Part shown: positions 25,423-36,936 of the stretch, one piece after another
Layout: the number at the start of each line of letters is the position of its first letter
Position numbering within the stretch: the stretch's first letter is position 1
DNA from: Calendula officinalis
Lineage: Eukaryota > Streptophyta > Magnoliopsida > Asterales > Asteraceae
Direction: 5' to 3'
Assembly: GCA_963853835.1 (NCBI GenBank)
Contig: OY970825.1
Coordinates: forward strand, 41,512,908-41,576,907
DNA: 64,000 nt
Position numbers and translations under genes: made by a program
Notes under the pieces: generated by a model
What the model saw: only the letters and a program-made list of their open reading frames with translations
The model's database searches: none
Told to the model about the DNA's origin: nothing

Positions 25423-25520
25423 AGCCACCGCCGGCCGCCGCCTCCGGCCACCGCCGGCCGCCGACCACCGCCGGCCGCCGACCACCGCCGATCGCCGCCG
25501 GCGGCGGCGGCGGCGGTGGC
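25423..25520. repeat. GC-rich GCCGCC block, left of the satellite
   Basis: CCACCGCCGGCCGCCGCC-type units end in a (GCC)n/(GGC)n run near 25495-25516, with local self-complementarity. A similar block lies on the far side of the array. Confidence 0.8.
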
Positions 25521-25564
25521 TGACAGTGAAGGTGCTGGTGGTAATGGTGGTGGTGGTGGTATTG

Positions 25565-28500
25565 ATGTATTGAAACACATGTGCTTCACTAAAACATAGC
25601 ATATTACTTCGAAGCACATGTGCTTCAGGTCACGGAACACATGTGTTTCAAGTCACTAAAAACATGAGTTTCTAAACACACACAAGGGAGCATACGAAGC
25701 ACATGTGCTTGACGTTATGAAACACATGTGCTTCACTATACGGAAAAAAAAAATCAAAACAAGTGACGAACATATCATATTGAAGCACATGTGCTTCATA
25801 AAGCCAAGCACATGTGTTTTTGTTCCTGAACACATGTAACTTACACGCAAGTCATTTGTGTTTGAATCACGAAGCACATGTGCTTGACGTTATGAAACAC
25901 ATGTGCTTCACTAAGAAGAAAAAAATCAAAACAAGTGACGAACATATCATTATGAAGCACATGTGCTTCATAAATTCAAGCACATGTATTTTTGTTCCTG
26001 AACACATGTAACTTACAAGCAAGTCATTTGTGTTTGAATCACGAAGCACATGTGCTTGACGTTATGAAACACATGTGCTTCACTACACAGAAAAAAATCA
26101 AAACAAGTGACGAACATATCATTATGAAGCACATGTGCTTCATAAAGCCAAGCACATGTGTTTTTGTTCCTGAACACATGTAACTTACAAGCAAGTCATT
26201 TGTGTTTGAATCACGAAGCACATGTGCTTGACATTATGTAACACATGTGCTTCACTACACATAAAAAAAATCAAAACAAGTGACGAACATATCATTATGA
26301 AGCACATGTGCTTTATAAAGCCAAGCACATTTGTTTTTGTTCCTGAACACATGTAGCTTACAAGCAAGTCATTAATGTTTGAATCACGAAGCACATGTGC
26401 TTGACGTTATGAAACACATGTGCTTCACTACACAAGAAAAAAAATCAAAACAAGTGACAAACATATCATTATGAAGCACATGTGCTTCATAAAGCCAAGC
26501 ACATGTGTTTTTGTTCTTGAACACATGTAACTTACAAGCAAGTCATTTGTGTTTGAATCACGAAGCACATGTGCTTGACATTATGAAACACATGTGCTTC
26601 ACTACACAGAAAAAAAATGAAAACAAGTGACGAACATATCATTATGAAGCACATGTACTTCATAAAGCCAAGCACATGTGTTTTTGTTCCTGAACACATG
26701 TAACTTACAAGCAAGTCATTTGTGTTTGAATCACGAAGCACATGTGCTTGAAGTTATGAAACACATGTGCTTCACTACACAAGAAAAAAAATCAAAACAA
26801 GTGACAAACATATCATTATGAAGCACATGTGCTTCATAAAGCCACACACCTGTGTTTTTGTTCTCGAACACATGTAACTTACAAGCAAGTCATTTGTGTT
26901 TGAATCACGAAGCACATGTGCTTGACGTTATGAAACACATGTGCTTCACTACACGGAAAAAAAAATCAAAACAAGTGACGAACATATCATTATGAAGCAC
27001 ATGTGCTTCATAAAGACTAGCACATGTGTTTTTGTTCATGAACACATGTAACTTACAAGCAAGTCATTTGTGTTTGAATCACGAAGCACATATGCTTGAC
27101 GTTATGAAACACATGTGCTTCTTTACATAAGAAAAAAAATCAAAACAAGTGAAAAACATATCATTATGAAGCACATGTGCTTCATAAAGCCAAGCACATG
27201 TGTTTTTCTTCCTGAACACATGTAACTTACAAGCAATTCATTTGTCTTTAAATCATGAAGCACATGTGATTAACGTTATGAAACATATGTGCTTCATTAC
27301 ATAGAAAACAAAATCAAAACAAGTGACGAACATATCTTTATGAGGAACATGTGCTTCATAAAGCCAAGCACATGTGTTTTTGTTCCTGAACACATGTAAC
27401 TTACAAGCAAGTCATTTGTGTTTAAATCACGAAACACATGTGCTTGACGTTATGAAACACATGTGCTTCACTAAACAGAAAAAAAATCAAAACAAGTGAC
27501 GAACATATCATTATGAAGCACATGTGCTTCATAAAGCCAAGCACATGTGTTTTTGTTCCTGAACACATGTAACTTACAAGCAAGTCATTTGTGTTTGAAT
27601 CACGAAGCACAAGTGCTTGACGTTATTAAACACATGTGCTTCACTACACAAGGAAAAAAATCAAAACAAGTGACAAACATATCATTATGAAGCACATGTG
27701 CTTCATAAAGCCAAGCACATGTGTTTTTGTTCCTGAACACATGTAACTTACAAGCAAGTCATTTGTGTTTGAATCACGAAGCACATTTGCTTGACGTTAT
27801 GAAACACATGTGCTTCATTACACTGAAAAAAAAATCAAAACAAGTGACGAACATATCATTATGAAGCACATGTGCTTCATAAAGCCAAACACATATGTTT
27901 TTGTTCCTGAGCACATGTAACTTACAAGCAAGTCATTTGTGTTTGAATCACGAAGCACATGTGCTTGACGTTATGAAACACATGTGCTTCACTACACAAG
28001 AAAAAAAATCAAAACAAGTGACAAACATATCATTATGAAGCACATGTGCTTCATAAAGCCAAGCACATGTGTTTTTGTTCCTGAACACATGTAACTTACT
28101 AGCAAGTCATTTGTGTTTGAATCACGATGTACATGTGCTTGACGTTATGAAACACATGTGCTTCACTACACAGAAAAAAAATCAAAACAAGTGACGAACA
28201 TATCATTATGAAGCACATGTGCTTCATAAAGACTAGCGCATGTGTTTTTGTTCCTGAACACATGTAACTTACAAGCAAGTCATTTGTGTTTGAATCACGA
28301 AGCACATGTGCTTGATGTTATGAAACACATGTGCTTCACTACACAAGAAAAAAAATCAAAACAAGTGACAAACATATCATTATGAAGCCCATGTGCTTCA
28401 TAATGCCAATCACATGTGTTTTTGTTCCTGAACACATGTAACTTACAAGAAAGTCATTTGTCTTTAAATCATGAAGCACATGTGCTTAACGTTATGAAAC

Positions 28501-28870
28501 ACATGTGCTTCATTACACAGAAAAAAAATCAAAACAAGTGACGAACATATCATTATGAAGCACATGTGCTTCACAAAGCCAAGCACATGTGTTTTTGTTT
28601 CTGAACACATGTAACTTACAAGCAAGTCATTTGTGTTTGAATCACGAAGCACATGTGCTTGACGTTATGAAACATATGTGCTTCACTACACAAGAAAAAA
28701 AATCAAAACAAGTGACAAACATATCATTATGAAGCACATGTGCTTCATAAAGCCAAGCACATGTGTTTTTGTTTCTGAACACATGTAACTTACAAGCAAT
28801 TTATTTGTCTTTAAATCACGAAGCACATGTGCTTAACGTTATGAAACGCATGTGCTTCATTACTTGAAAC
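25565..28870. repeat. Tandem satellite, 18 copies of about 173 bp
   Basis: Each unit contains GAAGCACATGTGCTTC, AAGCACATGTG, GAACACATGTAACTTACAAG, GAAGCACATGTGCTTGACGT and AAACACATGTGCTTCAC, then an A-run and CAAAACAAGTGACRAACATA. I counted 18 unit starts from near 25778 to near 28730; spacing is 172 to 174 bp. Reading frames that recur in every unit (beginning MLRDSNTND on the minus strand) follow from the repeat and are not genes. Confidence 0.95.
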
Positions 28871-28944
28871 ACATGTGCTTGGCTGTACGTATACACTCCT
28901 TTATTTTCAAAACACATGTGTTTCAAACAAATGTGCTTCCAGTC

Positions 28945-29050
28945 ACGATCACCACCACCGGTCACCACCGCCGGCGGCAACCTCCGGCCGCCGTCCGCCG
29001 CCGCCGCGCCGACCGCCGCGCATCGTCGCTGTCCGCCGCCGTCCGCCGGA
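28945..29050. repeat. GC-rich GCCGCC block, right of the satellite
   Basis: CACCACCGCCGGCGGCAACC and GTCCGCCGCCGCCGCG-type sequence follows the last array unit. It is rich in CpG, unlike the array. Confidence 0.8.
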
Positions 29051-29877
29051 GAAAAACATGTGTTTGTAGTGGTGGTGGTGGTTTGAATCTTAATCTTGAC
29101 CATTGATTTTTTTGATCCAAAAGCTAATAATTATTCATTGAGACTAGTAAAATTAATGGAATACTTTGAACATTTATCAATATTTAGTATAACAAACAAA
29201 CTTAAAACATTAAGATTATGATAAGTAACAAAATGTAATTTACACACGAATAAACTAAAAACCATATATTAAAGAAAGACGAGAAATAGGGTACGGGTGT
29301 AAATGAGGAGGATATGGTGGTGGGGGCAAATTGTGGCGCAAATTGCCGATGACACGTCCACATCAATCGCTCTCGCGTTTGTCTGTTTCCCTTTTGTTAT
29401 TTTATTTGACATATACATTGTATTTAGTTTTCTTCTACACGTATCATTCTACTCCAATAATATACTATTCAAACACCATGACGCTATTTTCACCGCTCTT
29501 AAGCTCAAGGGTATGGGTTCACGGCTTCACCGGCGTGGGGTGTGACATGGCCGGCCACGGCGTGCACAAAACCGGAACACCGCCCCCCCGACGGCGTTGG
29601 GGGTCGGCGTGGAGGAACAATGCCACGGGAAAAAACGCGATGGAAGGGTCGATTTTTGGCCAAATATAGTCGTTGGCAACGGCTATATAGTCGTTGGGTT
29701 TTTAAAAAAAAAAAATTTTTTTTTTAATTATTTACCTATATATATTACATACTTTCACTCATTTTACACACACAACTCTACCAAAACACTACCAAAACAC
29801 ACCACAACTCTACCAAAATACCCCAACTCACAAATATTGAATTATCCTGGTTCATCATCTGACGACGATGATGCGTT

Positions 29878-31007
29878 TATGCTAACAATATACTCAGAAC
29901 TCCTCGATGATATATCCTCCGATGAAAGTGAAGAAGTCTTTGACACTAGAACCGCGAAGCTAAATAGAAATCGAGAAGCTGGACACGACATGCTATACCG
30001 AGATTATTTTGCGGATGATCCTGTTTATGACGACAACAATTTCCAACGAAGGTTTCGTCTGTCCAGAAATCTATTTATGCGCATATGTACCGCATTAGAA
30101 AACATGTATCCTTTTTTTCAGTTGAGATATGATGCTAGAGGTAGGCGGGGATTCACTGCTTTGCAAAAATGTACTGCAGCAATTCGATCTATGGCTTACG
30201 GGTCATCCCCTGATTCTCTTGACGAGTACCTACACATGTCTGAAAGAACTGCTAGGGAAAGTATGTATAGATTTTCACAAGGGGTTTTGGAAATATTCAG
30301 ACCTACTTATTTGCGAAAACCAACAGTAACCGATGTTCAAAAATTATATGAGGCACACGAAGAGAGACATGGTTTTCCTGGAATGCTTGGTAGCATTGAT
30401 TGTATGCACTGGGATTGGAGGAACTATCCACAATCGTGGAGAGGTGAGTACACCGGTGGACATCATGGAGTACCGTCGTTGATATTAGAAGCTGTTGCAT
30501 CCCAAGATTTATGGTTTTGGCATGCTTACTTTGGGTTGCGGGTTCTAATAATGATATTAACGTGCTTGATCAGTCACCAAAAGAGGTATATATCCTCGTC
30601 ATGCGACGTTTGTCAAAGCCTACCGACATCCAGTTGATCCAAAAGAGGTCTTGTTTACCAAAAAATAAGAATCCGCACGTAAGGATGTGGAACGGGCTTT
30701 TGGAGTTTTAAAGTCGAAGTGGCATATTGTCAAAAACGCGGCCCGTTCATATGACCTTGAAAAATTACGATATATTTTGTATGCATGTGTTGTAATGCAT
30801 AATATGGTTGTCGAAGATAATGGTCGGATGATTTCTCCATATGTGCTGGACGGTCCCCGACATGCTTTGTATGTACCGGGAAGTGCAGAGTATTTGCACA
30901 GGGTTGTCGACATTCGAGACGAAACAACACACGAACGACTTCGACGGGACTTGACGGACCATCTCTACATCAACGCACATGCCGACGATGAAGACGATGA
31001 AGAGTAA
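29878..31007 (+). pseudogene. Harbinger-type DDE transposase, frameshifted
   Basis: The N-terminal part (29878 to about 30537) reads in one frame, with FRLSRNLFMRI, RGFTALQKCTAAIRSMAYG and the first catalytic region GSIDCMHWDWRNYP. One base appears lost near 30539; GSNNDINVLDQSP (second Asp) then reads in another frame. About 30 residues are missing after this, a stop interrupts near 30670, and the last segment (to 31007) has the VERAFGVLKSKW region with the catalytic Glu and an acidic tail DDEDDEE. Such proteins cut and join element ends with a Myb-like partner. No partner gene is recognised here. The copy is inactive. Confidence 0.85.
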
Positions 31008-31290
31008 TAATTTGGAATTATTACTGCAGGCTCTAGTAGTGGTGGCAGCTCAATAATATCATCAGTAGTAGCCAAGGTAGTTACTACTGGTATGTCTTCA
31101 GGAATTACTACTGATAGGGCATCAGTAGTGTTTGCTTCCTCTTCTTGATTTACTACTGCTATGACATCAGTAGTAGTAGGAGTTACTACTGATGCTTCTT
31201 GTTGAGCTTGTTCTTCCATAGGAGCAGTAGTAGTAGCCTCATCAGTAATATCCATCTTTTCTAGGCTTTCATCATTAACCTGGCCTTCAT
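30965..31290 (-). other. Antisense acidic, Thr-rich open frame of unknown origin
   Basis: On the minus strand an open frame runs from near 31290, with ATG at 31255, to 30965. It encodes repeated VVTPTTTDVIAVV, NTTDALSVVIPEDIP and TTLATTDDIIELPPLLEP. It converges on and overlaps the end of the transposase pseudogene. The plus strand shows recurring TTACTACTG and CATCAGTAGTAG. It could be a captured fragment of a host exon inside the transposon, or a low-complexity accident. No family is recognised. Confidence 0.3.
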
Positions 31291-31805
31291 CAACCTTTGT
31301 TTTTTAATTATTGTAATTTTTAATTTAATGTTTAATTTCTAGTATTTTAATGTTTAGTTTCTAGTATTTTCATTTTAATTTACAGTATTGTCATTTTAAT
31401 TTTATTTAATATAATGTAATTTTAAATTATATAAAATATTATTTGTGTGAAAAATAAATGGAAATAAAATGATGAGATGGAAAATAAAATGGTGTGGTGT
31501 GGTGGGTATTTCCACCAAATGATGTGGTGTGGTGGTGGTGTGGTGTATGAGGTGGCGATGATGTGGCAGAAAAAGGCACCACCACATGTGGTGCCCATAC
31601 CCAGTAGCCTTAAACTTTTGTTTATGGTAAATTACGAAAATCGTTTATATGCTTGGACTAAAATAAAGTTTTTCTTTTTTTAATTTTTGTTTCCAGGTGA
31701 TTCCCTATACAAGGGCTTCCGGTGTGGACTAGCTTATACTCATGAAAAGACATAATTTAATAGCATCATCAATAACATTATTTATCCTAACGTTACTATT
31801 CAAAC

Positions 31806-31833
31806 ACAATGTTCATACTAGTATGAACATTGT
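31806..31833. repeat. Perfect 28-bp palindrome
   Basis: The sequence is ACAATGTTCATACT followed at once by its exact reverse complement, AGTATGAACATTGT, with no spacer. Confidence 0.9.
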
Positions 31834-31979
31834 TAATGTCGGGACTAGTATAGTCACCGACTGTTCTAGGAGGGATACCCTCTTCTTCCTCTCAGTCTCT
31901 CTTCTTCTCTATCCGCCATTTTTGAAAAAGCGTGTTTATTTTTTCGACGAAATTAATTTTTGGGATTTGGAAAAGGTTT

Positions 31980-34113
31980 AAGAGGATCGAGCTTACGAAG
32001 TCGAGACGAGAAAAATGTACTTGAAGAGGCCAAAATTTAAGATAGAACCCAATTTCGAAAGTTACTAAAATTACGAATATTGTATTAATATCTTTGCTTA
32101 GCTAGATTACTACAACAGCCTGGCAAATCGATTAGCGAGTAGTATCCTTTCGGTATAATACCTTACAGAAATTCTAACGCTCGACCCAATACGAAGATTC
32201 TGACACCGTTTACGCAAACGAAACTAATGATTTTTTTAGATTTCTAAGATTTACGCATGTGATATTTTCTAACTAACTACTTTATTTCCCTGACATCGGC
32301 GCCAAAAACTTGGTGTGAGCTTTTATTATGTTTATAGAGAAACGTTCAAGGAGGTCCATGATTTTTATCAAGTCTCGAGGAACAAATCTCAACCATTGAT
32401 CAATATAATCCGATGGTCAAGATTAATCACATATTTTATACATAAAGGGGTATTTTGATCATTTGACACTTCAAAAAAAATTATTTTTTATTTATTATTA
32501 TTATTATTATTTTAATTTTTAATTGAGGGGTATTTTGGTCATTTTTTAAAAAAATATTCTTTTTTATTTTTTATTTTAAAATTTTTATTCTTTTAAATTT
32601 TTTTTATTTTTATTATTAAATTTTTTTTAAAAATTATTATATTTTCACTAATAACACATAATGTGATTACATAATGAATCACATGTGATTGCATACTGAA
32701 TCACATGTGACTGAACTAAAACATTAAATGGTACACTAAAATCACATGTGATTTTACACTAAAATTACATGTGATTAAGTCATAAACGTAATTATCAAAT
32801 AAATATTATTTTTTAATGAAAAAAATTAATAAATAAATAAATAATTGTAAAATAAAAAATAAAAAAAATCGAATTTTTTTAAGTGCCAAATGACCAAAAT
32901 ACCCCTTCTTAATAAAAATAATAAAAAAAATATAAAATAAAAAAGTTCTAAAATATAAAATAAAAAAAAATTATTTTTTAAAAAATGACCAAAATACCCC
33001 TCAATATATAAACTATGTGATTAATCTTGACCATTCGATCTTATTGGTCAATGGTTGAGATTTGTTCATTAGGACTCTTAAAAATAATGGACCTCCTTGA
33101 ACGCAACTCTATGTTTATAATGGATGAGCGAGACGTCAATTCACTCACATTTCTGAGTTTTAATATTACTATCAAATTAGATTTTACACACACTAGGGAA
33201 GTGAACTCACATATAGTATATGCTTAATGGTAGTACCGAAATTTATATTCGTATCCAAGGGAATCAAAAGTTGACTTACTTCTATCACACAGTTTAAAAG
33301 TAAAGATTTAAGCTTTGAAAATGATTTAAACTCTATTTAAAAATAAAAAGATAAAAATAATATTTATAAAAGTGTTTACTTAGAATCCATTTAGAAAATT
33401 ATATGTTATAATATATAATTTATGAAAATGGATACATAGGTTACACATACACTCATCATGTTATCGTATGAGGTATGCTACTCAACATAAAAGCATTGTC
33501 TTTGTATTGCGTGTGCGGTCGCTGGTAAAACAATAAGGGATAAAAACTACATAACCTCGTAATGGCGTTACTTCAACCCAACACCCCAATTTGGTTAATG
33601 GGAATATGTCATAAGCAGTGTATCAATTCAATATCCTAATTTGGTCCATGAGATAACATGTTAGATTGTTTTGTTAATACACTACACATATCAACAATTA
33701 TCCAAGTATAATTGAAAGAGTATTCATATGACATAACTAAAACATATAGCTTCGTTATCATGTGAACTATACCATAACATAGATTAAACATATAACATAC
33801 AAGATCATAATAACAGCATAGAAAACATATCTAAATTTCATCTAAGCAAACCAGTAAATTAGCCTACATACATCATATCAATCAAATCAAGCATATTCAC
33901 AACAATAATAAGATTAGGGATAGAAAATACCAAAAAATGATTAAATAACCAAAGGAAATACTTGTATTGCAAATGCTTCCAATGTTGTACAAAACCAACT
34001 TACAAAACTAAAAATTAAAAGAAAACTAAGGGGGAACACTCCTAATAGAGATTAGAGAGTTTTATAATCAAAGAGAATGATTATTGAATGTGTTTGTGTT
34101 TCTAACGATGTAG
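31980..34113 (-). mobile_element. Probable Tat/Athila-like gypsy remnant
   Basis: The plus strand has CCCTGACATCGGCGCCAAAA at 32289-32308. Its reverse complement contains TTTTGGCGCCG then TCAGGG, like the primer-binding region of Tat/Athila-type elements. The LTR would begin to the right, near 32313 (TGGTGTGAG). It continues beyond a MITE into CGTATCCAAGGGAATCAA, a phrase common in the LTRs of this lineage. The internal part would lie to the left. No coding region survives; the right limit is obscured by the nest starting at 34114. Confidence 0.4.
32337..33110. mobile_element. Mutator-type MITE with long inverted repeats, 774 bp
   Basis: A perfect 9-bp duplication ATGTTTATA (32328-32336 and 33111-33119) flanks inverted repeats well over 100 bp long. 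They include CGTTCAAGGAGGTCCAT, GAACAAATCTCAACCATTGA, ATGGTCAAGATTAATCACAT and GGGGTATTTTG. The centre carries AATCACATGTGATT-like palindromes. The long arms could form a hairpin RNA. Confidence 0.9.
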
Positions 34114-36936
34114 ATTAGTGTTGGATTCCAACAACACAAACGTGTCGCGTTATGGCTAAGTAAAGACGATAAAGTAAAGAACACCCAATTTCAATGATTA
34201 AGAGTTTATTAAAACAACTTAATACAGTACAAAGTTTGCGGAAATAGATAGTACACACTAACTAAAACTTTATACTTGAAGTGACACTTTTGCTCGCTCA
34301 AACTAGAAATTTATGCAAGGAGAGTTTTATCAGCTGATACTGACAGCTGATATTGAATGCCTGAGTATTAACTATGAAGATGTTAATACCAGACAATAAC
34401 AAACTCTCAGAGAATATTCTTGTGCTATGAATGCTAACCAAATGTGTGTAAATGCAAGCATTTACGTCTCTATATATAGCCCAAGATCCATGTTCCTTTG
34501 TCCACAAGTTAATCTACGTGTAAACATATCATTCGTAGATGTAGACTTGTCCACGGAAATATTTAATGCACTTGCATAGGTTATAGTCCCAATTGTACTT
34601 TGTGTCAACTTCTTTTACCACCTTTTCTGACAAACAGTGAAAATGTGTACTATGATAGTACAAAAGAAGTTGACTTTCCCTTTACATGTTTGGAGAGACA
34701 AACGATGAAGTACTGACAAGTTATCTTCTATTGTAAAATAGAAGATCTTCATCGTTTTCTTATTCTTTGAGCGGGAAAGGAAAATGTTCAAAGTGTCAAG
34801 AACATTTTCCACCAAGTCATTATCTACAGCAGGTACCATCAGCTGATTCCACTATCAGCTGATTTAGGGTTGTGCAGTTTGAACCGGGACCGGCCGGGAC
34901 CGACCGAGACCGGAAGAACCGAACCGAACCGGCGCCGAACCGTAGCTTCCGGTCCGGTCCTTGGTCCGTGTTTTTTGAAAACCGAAATTACCGGTCTGGT
35001 CCGGTTTTAAACCGGAAAAACCGGAAAGAACCGAAAATACCCGTCCATCTACATCTTATTACTGCTAAGCCCAATTCTCGAATCCAATTAGCTGCTAAGC
35101 CCAACCTTATAACTTAGGAGTGCAATTAAAACCTTTTTCCCTGGCGACTACACACGACCGTCTGTTTGTTTCTGCTCTACGTCTCTACGGTTATTTCTTT
35201 CGTCTTCATCGTTCCACGCTCCAGCACTCGATCAGTAATATGTCGGACTTGGAATCCGATAATAGTGATTCCGAATTCCAGGTATAATTCTAATTGTATA
35301 ACATTTTAATTCTTATACGTGCATGGTGATCCTGTATCTGTGTTTATATATGTACTGCATTGTTTTAATAGTGAATGAACGAGCAAGCCTATTTATATAC
35401 AAAATTAATGCTAAAGCACACCGACGTATATATTAGATGGAAGAAAAGGGTTGACTTTGTCATTGATGTTATGTACTTCTATAGTAAATTTTAATTCTAT
35501 TTACAAAGGGGTCGAAATTACTGCATATAGCTTTAACAATTACTTTGGCTTATACAACATTAATTTATTAAAATAGATAAATAGATGATAACTTTCCTGA
35601 TGTATATATTAGATGAAAAGATGAAAGGATTTAATAGAAACATACTTGCATGGAAAATAGTTACTTGGGCCATCTGCCATGTTTAGTTTCCAAATTGTTA
35701 AATTGATTGATTTTTAATGAAATAGTGAATCGGTAAGATGATTACCCTGTTGCTAGATTGTTAAGTTTGGTGATGTTTGTATATAATTTAGTAGTTGTTA
35801 AGTAGAAATAACTTCCTTATTTCCTGCAAGTGTTTTGTGCGTATTGTATACCACATTTTAATGCACTTATACTAAAAAATTTATATACAACCTCACTGAT
35901 GTAATGATATATTGTTTATGTGTATTAGATGGATCCAGAACCAGAAGTTAATATCAACCTCACTGATGAAACGTTTGTATAAGACACCCAACCGGAAACA
36001 AAAAATAAAAAAATCAAATAAAAGAAAGAAAACTACTAGACCACGGGTAAAAACAGAAAATACAAGAACATCTTCTATTGTTTGGGATCATTTTACGAGG
36101 TATAAAGTTGATGGGTTGCAAAGAGGCCGATGTAATTATTGTCCAGACAAAACGTATGCGGCAGATCCAAATGGTAATGGTACCTCATCCATGAAAACAC
36201 ACATTAAGGTTTGTCGAAATAACCCTATTAATCTTGAATAACAACAAAATTTATTATTTAAGAAACATAGCCAATTTGGTGAAGGTACTAGTTGTAACAC
36301 CTCAAATTTTAATACCAAATATTGGCCAAAATAAAACATTTTTATAAATAGAAGAACATCCTCAATTTGGATTTACAAAAACCTTGGTATGAAATCAGAG
36401 TATAAAAGTAGGTGTTACAAAATAGATCATAACCAAGCTAAGACTAAATCCAATCTAGTGTTCTTCTAATCTAGGTCCCGCATCTCTATCCATGCGTACC
36501 TAAGCCTTCGATCCCGAACCTGAGTACATAGCAAAACAAAACAAGGAGTATGTGAGACAAAACGTCTCGTGAGCTACATGGGTTTAGACCCAAAGTTAAT
36601 AATAATAACCGAATGACAAACAAACAAGCACGTAAGCAATCATCCATCTATCTAGTCACCCTAATGTGACTCTAAAACCTTGCTTTCCTAGCAATCATAT
36701 CTAGTTGTCGGGACGTCCCCAACCAACTGGAACCACATTAACTTATTAACCGGGGATCCCCCGCATTAACAAGCTTCAAGTAAAGGCAAGAGGGAATCGC
36801 CCAATCTACCAATACCTGCCTTACTCGCCGGACTACTTCCAGTTAGCAAGACTACTATCATGGAATGGGCCGATGGGGATCCGCCCAAATGCTCCCCATT
36901 CCATACCTCATGACCGGGGATCCCCCGAATCATCAC

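Larger units (their letters stand above)
25317..29179. mobile_element. Mutator-type non-autonomous element carrying a satellite array
   Basis: The ends resemble those of the Mutator-type MITE at 32337-33110. Left: GAGTTGTATTC, AAGTCC, AGTCCCAAGGGACAAATCC, ATGGTCAAGATC. Right in reverse complement: TTCAAAGTATTCC, TAGTCTCAATGAA, AATGGTCAAGATTAA. It is flanked by ATGTTTAGT (25308-25316) and ATATTTAGT (29180-29188), a 9-bp duplication with one mismatch. Inside are two GC-rich GCCGCC blocks bracketing 18 copies of a 173-bp repeat. No transposase frame exists, so movement would depend on an autonomous relative. Confidence 0.7.
29285..31616 (+). mobile_element. Decayed PIF/Harbinger transposon (approximate ends)
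   Basis: A Harbinger-type transposase pseudogene lies inside. A possible right end, in reverse complement GGCTACTGGGTATGGGCACC, is followed by TTA. The left end near 29290 has GGGTACGGGTGT, sharing only the GGGTAYGGG core. CG-rich CACGG and CCGACGGCGTTGGGG sequence at 29530-29610 is typical of the leader of this family. Boundaries are uncertain. Confidence 0.5.

Noticed and set aside
25656..28652. Series of 60-70 aa minus-strand frames with MLRDSNTND and KHMCF
   Set aside because: They recur at exactly the satellite period and vary with unit mutations; no start, splice or promoter context supports a gene family.
25565..28870. Regular repeats resembling a CRISPR array
   Set aside because: Whole 173-bp units are conserved with no variable spacers, and the context is plant nuclear DNA.
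34119..34864. A separate gene with a TATA box near 34470
   Set aside because: The TATA-like site lies within the solo LTR defined by ATTAG duplications; no coding frame follows.
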